Source: Streptomyces specialis
GTDB lineage: Bacteria; Actinomycetota; Actinomycetes; Streptomycetales; Streptomycetaceae
Assembly: GCF_001493375.1 (NCBI RefSeq)
Contig: NZ_LN929894.1
Coordinates: 1-64,000 of the forward strand
Length of the DNA: 64,000 nt
Direction: 5' to 3'
Part shown: positions 51,109 through 58,743 of the stretch, piece after piece
How the letters are laid out: the number at the start of each line of letters is the position of its first letter
Numbering within the stretch: the first letter of the stretch is position 1
The notes under the pieces: generated by a model
The model's input: only the letters and a program-made list of their open reading frames with translations
The model's database searches: none
What the model was told of the DNA's origin: nothing
Translations under genes and position numbers: made by a program

Positions 51109-51747
51109 ATGAGTAACGCACCCAGGACAGCGGTCGACGCATGGCGTGGCGAAGTCAGCCACCAGCAGGCCGCCGCCGAGATCAGGAGAGCCGGGTACGA
51201 ACCGTTGGAGGACTACCCCGGCCGGACCGGTGACCCCTGGCGCATCCGCTGCACAGCCCCCGAATGCGGGCAGGAACGCCGGGTCCTGCTCAGCCACGTC
51301 CGGCTGGGGCTGCGCCGTTGCGGCCACCGCAAGCCTGTCCGCCCCCCGGTGGACCATACGGCCGCGGCCGGGGAACCGCGGGCGGCCGGACTCGAACCGC
51401 TGGAGGACTACCCCGGCCGTGCCGACATCCCGTGGCGCATCCGTTGCACCGTGCCCGGCTGCCCGGCCGGGGATCTGCACGTCGCGCTGGAACGCGTCCG
51501 GGCCGGCCAACGCTGCCGCCACCGCAAACAGCCTCCCCGCACTCCCGAGGAGGCCGCACAGGAGATGCGCGCGGCGGGCTACCTGCCGCAACAGCCCTAC
51601 CCGGGCACCATGGTCGCGCCCTGGGCCTCCCGCTGCGCGACGTGCGACCGGCCCCGCTTCACCTCGCTCAGCGCGGTACGCCGGGGCGCCCGCTGCGCCC
51701 ACCGGGTGCCATCGCAGTGCGGCCCTGGTCCACGGACCGGGGGATAA
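51109..51747 (+). CDS. Triple zinc-ribbon-like repeat protein
   Basis: The 212-residue protein contains three units of about 55-60 residues. Each has AGYEPLEDYPGR or a variant, then PWRIRC, a second Cys (CTAPECG), a variable stretch, and VR-G-RC-HR. Each unit offers Cys, Cys, Cys and His for one metal, as in probable zinc-ribbon or treble-clef repeats found in some phage-related and endonuclease-linked actinomycete proteins. No nuclease domain is attached. The third unit is more diverged (PQQPYPG, ASRCATCDRP). ATG 51109 follows GAGAGG. DNA or RNA binding is a reasonable inference. Confidence 0.65.
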   Translation: MSNAPRTAVDAWRGEVSHQQAAAEIRRAGYEPLEDYPGRTGDPWRIRCTAPECGQERRVLLSHVRLGLRRCGHRKPVRPPVDHTAAAGEPRAAGLEPLEDYPGRADIPWRIRCTVPGCPAGDLHVALERVRAGQRCRHRKQPPRTPEEAAQEMRAAGYLPQQPYPGTMVAPWASRCATCDRPRFTSLSAVRRGARCAHRVPSQCGPGPRTGG

Positions 51748-52090
51748 GCACCCAGCGATGAGGTCGATGGAGCCGTGAACACGCAGCGGCCCCACGTACG
51801 CGTCCTTCCGGTCCGCACGGACCAGGACCGCTCGCCGACCCAGCTCGGCCGCAGCGGGTATGCCGTCGAACCGGGCAGACGGTCCGCGGCGGCGGTCCAC
51901 GCCGTCGATGCCAGGGCAAGAACGGTCATTCCCATTCGGGAAGTCGGCCGCGAAAGTCTTGGCGTCGCCCACCTCGTCGGGCGGAAGAGAGCCTTCCCCT
52001 GTGACTCTCATTGCGCCTCGCGGCGGCAACTGCCTAATTTGGTCACGGACTTATGAGCGGCCGAGGCGAGCGCAGCGGCAGTGACGGGGG
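51748..52090. other. 343 bp region without a recognised gene
   Basis: Short frames exist on both strands but none has a family pattern or ribosome site. The right end holds the leader of the next gene, with an AT-richer patch around 52029-52055 (CTAATTTGGTCACGGACTTA) that could be its promoter. Confidence 0.4.
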
Positions 52091-52933
52091 ATGGTCATGG
52101 GGAGCGGCAAAGGGTTTCCAGATCCGAGGATGGTGGCTTGGCTGGGGTTGGCAGGAGCAGCGATTACGGTGCTGACGTTCTTCGGCATCAGTAACTTCGA
52201 GGAGCTTCAGCAGGCGCTTGACGAGGACGCAGGAGCCTCCCAGACCACGGGTTCTGTCACAGGCGGCGCCGGCGGCGCCGACGACATCGAGGACGGCGAC
52301 GCATACGGCAGTGGCGCGGACGGCGGCGCCGGTGATGACGGCTCCTCAGGCAGCGCCTACGGCGGCGACGACATCGACATCGACACCGACGCGGACAGCG
52401 GCAGCGGCGATACCGGAGCGCCGCCCAGCCCGACTCCCGAACCCGATCCGACACTCGACGCCTTCCAGGCGGTCAGTGCTGGTGATTGCCTCCACAACTG
52501 GATGGTCTCCAGCGACCGGTGGGCCAGCGAAGTCCCCAACACCGTCTCCTGCTCCGCGGACGGCGCCGCCGTGTACGTGACCGGGGTCTCGGACAGCACG
52601 GGTTCGTGTCCGGTCGACGCCGGCCGGTCGTATCTCTCCTACCAAGGCGAGGAGGAGACCGCGGTGCTCTGCGTAACCCGGCTGTTCGAGGCCGGTCAGT
52701 GTTTCCTCGGCAGCCCCGACAACAGCGCCAATCTCATGAGCTGGGTGGACTGCGAAGCGACCAGCGTTCCGCAACCCTACGACCGGATCTACAACATCAC
52801 CGGCTACTACAACTCCTCCTACGGAACCAGCACCGCCGTGTGCCGCCGCGCCGCCGACGACACGACCACGTACATCAACTGGGTCGTCGACCAAGGCGCG
52901 GCCGTCCTGTGCGCAGTTGTGCACCGGAGCTGA
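52091..52933 (+). CDS. Membrane-anchored hypothetical protein with acidic Gly/Asp linker
   Basis: The 280-residue protein has one helix (about 14-33, MVAWLGLAGAAITVLTFFGI). A Gly/Asp/Ser-rich linker of roughly 80 residues follows, including DDIDIDTDADSGSGD, then PTPEPDP. The C-terminal domain of about 160 residues has cysteines in GDCLHNW, VSCSADG, GSCPVDA, VLCVTRL, GQCFLG, VDCEAT, AVCRRA and VLCAVV. The even spread suggests disulphides outside the cell. I do not recognise the fold. ATG 52097 (MGSGKG) is an alternative start. Confidence 0.65.
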   Translation: MVMGSGKGFPDPRMVAWLGLAGAAITVLTFFGISNFEELQQALDEDAGASQTTGSVTGGAGGADDIEDGDAYGSGADGGAGDDGSSGSAYGGDDIDIDTDADSGSGDTGAPPSPTPEPDPTLDAFQAVSAGDCLHNWMVSSDRWASEVPNTVSCSADGAAVYVTGVSDSTGSCPVDAGRSYLSYQGEEETAVLCVTRLFEAGQCFLGSPDNSANLMSWVDCEATSVPQPYDRIYNITGYYNSSYGTSTAVCRRAADDTTTYINWVVDQGAAVLCAVVHRS

Positions 52934-53121
52934 GGACGGCAGGAGGTAGCCGGTGCCGATCACTTCAGTGGGGGCGGCCGGCAGTGAGGGTTGCGCGGGT
53001 CGCGGCGGGTGATTCCGATGAACGGGCGCCGACCGGTCGCGCGGTTCCGGGTCGCCGGTGACATCGCGCATCGCTCACCGTGGCAAGGGCGTCACCGTTG
53101 ATGACCGGGGTCGGGTGTGTT

Positions 53122-53157
53122 GCGCGCGCCCCGGCCGGCCGTTGCCGGGGCGCGCGC
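53122..53157. terminator. 14 bp perfect hairpin downstream of the catabolic operon
   Basis: GCGCGCGCCCCGGC at 53122-53135 pairs with GCCGGGGCGCGCGC at 53144-53157 around CGGCCGTT. It lies about 60 bp beyond the aldehyde dehydrogenase stop on the minus strand, with a further GGCCCGG/CCGGGCC hairpin between. Confidence 0.75.
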
Positions 53158-53214
53158 CGATGTGGGCCCGGGGGGTTCCCCGTCCGGGCCGTCCGGTCGG
53201 GGGGGGGTGTCGGG

Positions 53215-54651
53215 TCAGGTCACATCGTGTACCAGGTGCTTGATCTCCTGGAACTCCGCCAGCGCGTGGGGCCCGTTGAGGCGTCCGACGCCGCTCTGCT
53301 TGAAGCCGCCCTCTTCCATCTGGTCCCGGATGACGCCCCACCCGTTGATCCACACGGTTCCCGCGTCGATCTCGCGGGCGACTCGCAGCGGACGGTCCAC
53401 GTCGCGCGTCCAGACCGACGCCGCCAGGCCGTATTCGGTCGCGTTGGCGCGGGCAACGGCCTCGGCCTCGTCGGCGAACACCTCGAAGGTGGCGACGGGG
53501 CCGAAGACCTCATGCTGGACCAGCGGCGCCGTCACGTCCGCGACTTCGACGAGACTGGGGCGCAGAAGGGCGTCCCCGCCATCCGGATTGACCAGTCCAC
53601 CGCATACGAGGACCGTGCCGTACGACTGGGCGTCGGCGACCAACGCGTCGATGCGCAGGGCCTGTTCCCGGTCGATGACCGGTCCCATGCCTGTCTTCGG
53701 ATCGTCCCCCGGGCCGACGACCACGCCGTGCAGCGCGGACGTCATCCGTTCCCTGAGCCGGTCCGCGATGCCCTCCTGGGCGAGGACGCGGCTGCCGGCC
53801 ATGCAGAACTGCCCGGCGAACGTGGTGACCGCCGCCGTGAGGACCGGTACCGCCGCGTCGAGGTCGGCGTCGTCGAAGACGATCATCGGCGACTTCCCGC
53901 CCAGCTCCAGCGAGCAGGGCTTGAGGTGGCGGGCGGCGTCGGCCATGATCCGCCGCCCGACGGCGGTGGAACCGGTGTAGCTGATCACGTCCGTGCCGGG
54001 GTCGGACACCAGGAGCGGAGCGCCCTCGTTGCCCGACTCGGTGAAGGCGTTCAGTACGCCGGGCGGCAGCGACGGTGTCTCCGCGATGATCTCGTAGAGA
54101 AGCCCGTTGGTGAGCGCGGTCTGGGCCGGCATCTTCATGGCCACGGTGCAGCCCGCCGCGAGCGCGGGAGCGAAGGAGCGCACGGCCAGGATCACCGGGG
54201 AGTTCCACGGCACGATCACCGCCGCGACCCCCAAGGGCTGATGCAGCGTCATCGAATAGGAGCCGGGGCGGAGTTCGGCCGCCCGGCCCGTGTCCGTGAG
54301 GGCGAGGGCGGCGTTGTAGCGCAGCTTGGGGATGGTGGAGTCCACCTCCATGGCGGCGTCGGCCGGCTTCTTGCCGTTCTCCCGGGAGAGCAGCGCCACG
54401 AGCTCGTCGCGGCGTCGCTGCATCCGGTCCGCCATCTCGTGCAGCGCGCGTGCCCTCAGCTCTCGGTCGCGCGCCCAGTCGGTGGTCGCGAAGGCGTGGC
54501 GTGCCGCATCGATCGCCGCTCGGGCGGTCACCGCGCCCGCGTCGGCGAAGGTGCCGATGACCTGACCGGTCGCGGGGTCGTGCGACTCGCCGATCGCGTG
54601 GCCGTCGACCCACCGGCCGCCGATGAGATTGCGTGCGTGCATAGGGCTCAT
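53215..54651 (-). CDS. Aldehyde dehydrogenase
   Basis: The 478-residue protein shows VPWNSPVILAVRSFAPALAA, the NAD-binding SYTGSTAVGRRIMADAA, the general base in LELGGKSPMIVFDDA and the nucleophile in FAGQFCMAGSRVL. It oxidises an aldehyde to an acid with NAD(P). ATG 54651 overlaps the stop of the alcohol dehydrogenase gene as ATGA, so the two are coupled. It is the last enzyme of a four-gene operon (flavin reductase, monooxygenase, alcohol dehydrogenase, aldehyde dehydrogenase) and probably converts the aldehyde made by its neighbour. Confidence 0.94.
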   Translation of the reverse strand: MSPMHARNLIGGRWVDGHAIGESHDPATGQVIGTFADAGAVTARAAIDAARHAFATTDWARDRELRARALHEMADRMQRRRDELVALLSRENGKKPADAAMEVDSTIPKLRYNAALALTDTGRAAELRPGSYSMTLHQPLGVAAVIVPWNSPVILAVRSFAPALAAGCTVAMKMPAQTALTNGLLYEIIAETPSLPPGVLNAFTESGNEGAPLLVSDPGTDVISYTGSTAVGRRIMADAARHLKPCSLELGGKSPMIVFDDADLDAAVPVLTAAVTTFAGQFCMAGSRVLAQEGIADRLRERMTSALHGVVVGPGDDPKTGMGPVIDREQALRIDALVADAQSYGTVLVCGGLVNPDGGDALLRPSLVEVADVTAPLVQHEVFGPVATFEVFADEAEAVARANATEYGLAASVWTRDVDRPLRVAREIDAGTVWINGWGVIRDQMEEGGFKQSGVGRLNGPHALAEFQEIKHLVHDVT

Positions 54652-55805
54652 GAGTGCGCGTCCTGCCGCGGGTTCTGGGTGTCCTGTGCGCCGCCGAAGC
54701 GGATCACGGGCTTGACGGTGCGGCCGGAACGGGCGTCGGCCACGGCCCGGTCGAGTTCGTGCGGTGCGTAGAACCGCACGAACCTCTCGTACGGGAGCCG
54801 CCCTTGGCGCGCGAGGCGGACCAGCGCCGGGATGAAGGTGACGCGGTCGCTGCTGCCCTCGGCGACGCCACGGATCGTGCGCCCGTCGATGAGCGAGTTG
54901 ATGTCGAAGGAGGCGCGGCTGCCCGCTGCCGGCGCGCCGATCACCGCGACGGTTCCGTACGTCGTGATCGCGGTCGCGGCCAGCTCCAGGAGGGCAGGCA
55001 CTCCGGTCGTCTCGACCACGTACGTGACCCCGGCACCCCCGGATATCCCGGAGAGGCGTTCGCCCAGATTCTCGCCGCGGGTGTCGATGGTGTGGGTCGC
55101 GCCCAGCTCGGTCGCCAGGGCGAGACGCGAGGGGACGACATCGGCGACGACGATGTCCCCGGCGCCGCTCAGCCGCGCGGCCATCACGGCGGACAGCCCG
55201 ACGGCCCCGGCGCCGAACACCGCCACCGAGTCCCCGGGGCGGGGCCGCAGCACGTTCAGGACGGCGCCGACACCGGTCTGGATCCCGCAGCCGACCGGCG
55301 CCAGCAGGGCCAGCTCGTCGTCGTCGGCGGCGTCGACACGTACCGCGCACTGCGCGGACACGAGCGCGTGCCGTCCCAGGGACGACTGGCCGAAGAAGAG
55401 ACCGCCGAGCGGCTCCCCGCCCTCGGTGGCGATGGGGGTGGAGCCGTCCCCGCGGCCGGCACCGAAGTTGCGGGGAAAGTACGTGCCGCACCGGGTCGGT
55501 GCTCCGGTGCGGCAATGGGCGCACTGACCACAGGAGTTGAAGGTGAGGACGACCTTGTCACCAGGGGAGAGCCCGACGACGTCGCGACCGACGGACTCGA
55601 CGACGCCGGCTCCTTCGTGGCCGAGCACGGCGGGCAGTGGGGTGGGCAGGCGGCCGGCGAGAACGGAGAGATCCGTGTGGCACAGGCCGGTGGCGACGAG
55701 CCGCACCAGGATCTCGTCGGGGCGCGGGTCGTCGAGCAGGACGCGTTCCCAGTGGAACGTGTCCTGTCCGGCGCGCGCGACGGCCGCCGTTGTCGGTGTG
55801 GGCAC
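54648..55805 (-). CDS. Zinc-dependent alcohol dehydrogenase (aryl/benzyl-alcohol type)
   Basis: The 385-residue protein has the catalytic-zinc Cys in ATGLCHTDLSVLAG, the GHEGAGVVESVG motif and a structural-zinc lobe with Cys in NSCGQCAHCRTGAPTRCG. The NAD-binding loop is VAVFGAGAVGLSAVMAARL. The AxGxCHTD and C-GIQTGVGAVLNVL patterns resemble NAD-dependent aryl-alcohol dehydrogenases. It oxidises an alcohol to an aldehyde. It sits between the flavin monooxygenase and the aldehyde dehydrogenase in one minus-strand operon. Confidence 0.92.
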   Translation of the reverse strand: MPTPTTAAVARAGQDTFHWERVLLDDPRPDEILVRLVATGLCHTDLSVLAGRLPTPLPAVLGHEGAGVVESVGRDVVGLSPGDKVVLTFNSCGQCAHCRTGAPTRCGTYFPRNFGAGRGDGSTPIATEGGEPLGGLFFGQSSLGRHALVSAQCAVRVDAADDDELALLAPVGCGIQTGVGAVLNVLRPRPGDSVAVFGAGAVGLSAVMAARLSGAGDIVVADVVPSRLALATELGATHTIDTRGENLGERLSGISGGAGVTYVVETTGVPALLELAATAITTYGTVAVIGAPAAGSRASFDINSLIDGRTIRGVAEGSSDRVTFIPALVRLARQGRLPYERFVRFYAPHELDRAVADARSGRTVKPVIRFGGAQDTQNPRQDAHS

Positions 55806-55888
55806 GGAGTTCCTTCTCTCTGGGGGATGTCGGTACGGGGACGGGGGCTGTCCGCGCGGGCGCGGGGGCGCCGCGATGGCCGGGCGGG

Positions 55889-57061
55889 TCAGACGAGCGG
55901 GGTGATCCTCTCGTCGACTCCGAGCAGGGCCTTGCCGTAGACCTCGAAGGCGACGCTCGGCGCGGCGACCGCGTGGCGGCCCGCGGTGTTGGCGTCGCGC
56001 CAGATCCGCTGGAGCGGATTGACCTCGGCGAACGACGCCGCGCCGTGCACGGTGACGAGGGTGTCGATCGCCTCGAGGGTGTTCTTGATGACCCAGCCGG
56101 TGTCGGCGCGGACACGGGCCCGCCGGGTGAAGTCGGGGTAGACGCCGTCGCGGGCGGCCCCATCGATGTCCGCGGCGGCGCGCTCGGCGTGCAGCCGGGC
56201 GGTGTCGAGCTTCATCGCCGCCTCGGCGATCTGCATCTGCACGGCGACGGACTCGGCCTGGGTCGCGTAGAAGGTGTACGAGATCGGCTTGCGGTTGGCC
56301 TTTTCGGTGACGTACTTCAACGCGGCGCGACCCAGACCGAGTTGTGGTCCCGCCAGCACCAGGGCGAGCACCGGGACGAGCGCCGAGCGGGCCATGGTCT
56401 CGTCCTTGTGCTCGGTGGGGTACGTGCCCTCGATGGCGGCCGGCACGGACATGACGCGGTGCCCGGGAACGAAGACGTCCTCGGCGATCAGGCAGTTGCT
56501 GGCGGTGCCCTTCATGCCCGCCACGAACCAGGTCTCCTCAAGGGACAGGTCCGCACGAGGGACGAGGACCAGCCCCTGGTCGACGACATCGCCCCCGGCG
56601 TCGGTGAGGGGCACGCCGAGCACGGCCCAGTCGGAGTGCGGCGACCCGGAGTTGTAGTACCAGCGCCCCGAAACCCGCCAGCCTCCCTCGGCCTTCGTGG
56701 CCGTGGACGTCGGGGAGAGCACGCCGGTCACGCGGGCCTCGGGGTTGGCGCCGAACACATCGTCCTGCGCGGTGGAGGGGAAGAGACTCGTGAGCCAGTT
56801 GCACACGTTGACCAGGGTGACCACCCAGGAGGTGGAGCCGTCGCCCTCCGCCAGCGCGGACGACACGTCGAGCATCGTGCGCATGGACGTCTGGTGACCG
56901 CCGTACCGTCGCGGGGTGGCGAGCTTGAACAGTCCGGCTTCGGCGATCGCGTCGATCACCGTGTCCGGCACCCGGCGCTCGTTCTCCGTGGTCGCCGCGT
57001 GCTCGCGCAGCAGCGGCTGCAGGGCCTCGGCACGAGCGACGAGCTCGTCATGGGTCGTCAT
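55889..57061 (-). CDS. Flavin-dependent monooxygenase, acyl-CoA dehydrogenase fold (HsaA-like)
   Basis: The 390-residue protein has the acyl-CoA dehydrogenase fold: GLFKLATPRRYGGHQTSMRT at the start, WRVSGRWYYNSGSPHSDWAV in the beta domain and FAEVNPLQRIWRDANTAGRH near the end. That ending is typical of oxygen-using group D monooxygenases such as HsaA rather than true dehydrogenases. The adjacent flavin reductase would supply reduced flavin. It probably hydroxylates an aromatic or cyclic compound in the cytosol. ATG 57061 is the family start. Confidence 0.87.
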   Translation of the reverse strand: MTTHDELVARAEALQPLLREHAATTENERRVPDTVIDAIAEAGLFKLATPRRYGGHQTSMRTMLDVSSALAEGDGSTSWVVTLVNVCNWLTSLFPSTAQDDVFGANPEARVTGVLSPTSTATKAEGGWRVSGRWYYNSGSPHSDWAVLGVPLTDAGGDVVDQGLVLVPRADLSLEETWFVAGMKGTASNCLIAEDVFVPGHRVMSVPAAIEGTYPTEHKDETMARSALVPVLALVLAGPQLGLGRAALKYVTEKANRKPISYTFYATQAESVAVQMQIAEAAMKLDTARLHAERAAADIDGAARDGVYPDFTRRARVRADTGWVIKNTLEAIDTLVTVHGAASFAEVNPLQRIWRDANTAGRHAVAAPSVAFEVYGKALLGVDERITPLV

Positions 57062-57122
57062 CGTGGTGCGTTCCTTCTGTTCGGCCGTCGGGCGGCGATC
57101 CTGGGGTGGGTGAGAGGCCGGG

Positions 57123-57671
57123 TCAGCGTGCGCAGGCGGCCACCTGGTCGCCGATGGTCCGGGACGGGCGGCGCGCGTAGGCCGAGTGCGTTCCGAACGT
57201 GCGGAACCCGTAGACGAGCGGTGGGGCGAGGGTGGCCCGGCCATGGGCCACCGTGCCGAGGAGCAGCAGGTGGTCGCCGCCCTCCACGACGTCGGCCACG
57301 TCGCACACCAGCCATCCGGGGGCGGCGCCGAGGCGGGGCAGACCGTGATCGAAGTGCCAGTCGGTTCCCGTGAACCGGTCGGCTCCGCGCCGCGCGAAGA
57401 GCACGGCGAGATCGTCCTGTCCCCGGCCGAGGACGTTGACCCCGAAGCGCCGGGTCGCGGTGATGCGGGACAGAACCGCCGAACCGCGGTCGAGGGCCAC
57501 GGTGATCATCGGAGGGCGCAGCGACAGTGACGCGAAGGAGCTGACCGTCGCGCCGAACGGCAGGTGCTCCGCCGTGGCCGTGACGATCGTGACCGGGGCG
57601 CAGACTCCGGCCATGAGATCGCGGAACGCCTGCTCGCCAAGGACCGGGGCCACAGGATCTCCATTCGTCAT
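57123..57671 (-). CDS. Flavin reductase family protein
   Basis: The 182-residue protein is a small FMN-binding split-barrel reductase: GVCAPVTIVTATAEHLPFGA, then TVSSFASLSLRPPMITVALD and RRFGVNVLGRGQDDLAVLFA. It would pass electrons from NAD(P)H to flavin for the monooxygenase downstream. ATG 57671 has no ribosome site, but a -10-like CATAAT lies five bases upstream, so a leaderless transcript is possible. GTG 57653 behind GGAGA is the alternative. A palindrome covers the start. Confidence 0.88.
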   Translation of the reverse strand: MTNGDPVAPVLGEQAFRDLMAGVCAPVTIVTATAEHLPFGATVSSFASLSLRPPMITVALDRGSAVLSRITATRRFGVNVLGRGQDDLAVLFARRGADRFTGTDWHFDHGLPRLGAAPGWLVCDVADVVEGGDHLLLLGTVAHGRATLAPPLVYGFRTFGTHSAYARRPSRTIGDQVAACAR

Positions 57672-57678
57672 GATGATT
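57663..57678. promoter_or_regulatory. Operator-like palindrome overlapping the flavin reductase start
   Basis: ATTCGTCATGATGATT agrees with the perfect palindrome at 57728-57743 at 14 of 16 positions. It covers the reductase ATG and its -10-like CATAAT, so a bound protein would block transcription start. Confidence 0.65.
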
Positions 57679-57727
57679 ATGGGGATGCTGCACCGGGGTT
57701 TTCCGGGCTGTCAAGAGGTGCGAAGCT

Positions 57728-57743
57728 ATTCATCATGATGAAT
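57728..57743. promoter_or_regulatory. Perfect 16 bp palindrome upstream of the GntR gene
   Basis: ATTCATCATGATGAAT is a perfect palindrome 31 bp before the GntR start and 65 bp, centre to centre, from its near-copy at the operon start. It is probably the regulator's own binding site. Confidence 0.7.
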
Positions 57744-57774
57744 CCGGGACGTGTGGCGGGGAGGCGGAGGGACC

Positions 57775-58566
57775 GTGGCGGTGTGGGGCGAGGACGCGTG
57801 GCGCGCGACGCGGGACATGGCCGGCGACAGGAACGCCGATCCCCCCGCGTTGCGGCGCGCGGAGTGGGGGCGGACAGGAGGCGGCTCACGGGCGGAGGAG
57901 GCGGCCGACGTGGTGGCCCGCCTCGCGGCCGGTGTCGAGCCGGGCACCCGCCTGGGCACCAAGGACGAACTCCGGGCCCACTGCGGGGTGTCGGTCGGCA
58001 CGTTCAACGAGTCGCTCCGGCTGCTGCTGACCCGGGGCGTCGTCACGGTGCACCGCGGGCCGCGGGGTGGGCTGTTCGCCGCCGAGCAGAGCCCCATGGC
58101 GAGACTCGCGCAGACGGTCCTGGCGCTGGACGGTGGCCAGGCGGACGTGAACGACGCGCTGCGGATCCGCAGCGCGCTGGAACCCCTGCTGTGGCAGGAC
58201 GCGTTGCGGCACGGCTCCCCGGCCGACGTGGAGAACCTTCGCGACGTCCTGGCGCGCATGAGGGAGGCCGCGCGGGACGGCGACGCCGACGCGTTCGCGC
58301 GAGCCGGCCGGCACCTGCACGGAAGAGTCGCCGGCATCACCCCGAACGCGCTGCTCGGCTCGCTCTACGAGAGCCTGCTCCGGCTCGTCGAACGGCACGC
58401 GCCCGGAGTGCGGCCACGCGCCGGGATCTCGCTCGGACAGCACCTCGATGATCGCTACGCGTTGCACGTGGCGCTCGTCGATGCCCTGGACGAGCGGGAC
58501 CGGGCCGGCCTCGTGCGGCTTGCCGTGCGGCACGACACGACGGGAAGTGTGAACGCGGAGGGGTAG
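57775..58566 (+). CDS. GntR-family regulator with FCD domain
   Basis: The 263-residue protein has a winged helix (about 40-100): GTRLGTKDELRAHCGVSVGT, then FNESLRLLLTRGVVTVHRGP. The C-terminal FCD domain begins with DALRIRSALEPLLWQDAL and includes the metal or acid-binding histidine region GRHLHGRVAG. FCD regulators bind small organic acids and usually repress catabolic operons. GTG 57775 follows GGCGGAGGG. It is divergent from the monooxygenase/dehydrogenase operon, with two matching palindromes between, so it very likely controls that operon. Confidence 0.87.
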   Translation: MAVWGEDAWRATRDMAGDRNADPPALRRAEWGRTGGGSRAEEAADVVARLAAGVEPGTRLGTKDELRAHCGVSVGTFNESLRLLLTRGVVTVHRGPRGGLFAAEQSPMARLAQTVLALDGGQADVNDALRIRSALEPLLWQDALRHGSPADVENLRDVLARMREAARDGDADAFARAGRHLHGRVAGITPNALLGSLYESLLRLVERHAPGVRPRAGISLGQHLDDRYALHVALVDALDERDRAGLVRLAVRHDTTGSVNAEG

Positions 58567-58743
58567 GCGAGGACGGGTACGGCGTTCGTGGGCCGCGTCG
58601 GGACGGACCCGGGACTCGCGGCGGCGGCCGGCGCCGGCCGCCGCGGAGCAACGTTCACTGATCGTTCGTGAGCGGCACCCCGGCGGGTCTCGTTCCGGGA
58701 CTAGCTTCCTGGTCCGCACCATTCAGGCACACAGGAGACTCAC

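Noticed and set aside
51748..52090. Transposase remnant on the minus strand
   Set aside because: A stretch with RVHGSIDLIAG looked suggestive but I could not tie it to any transposase family.
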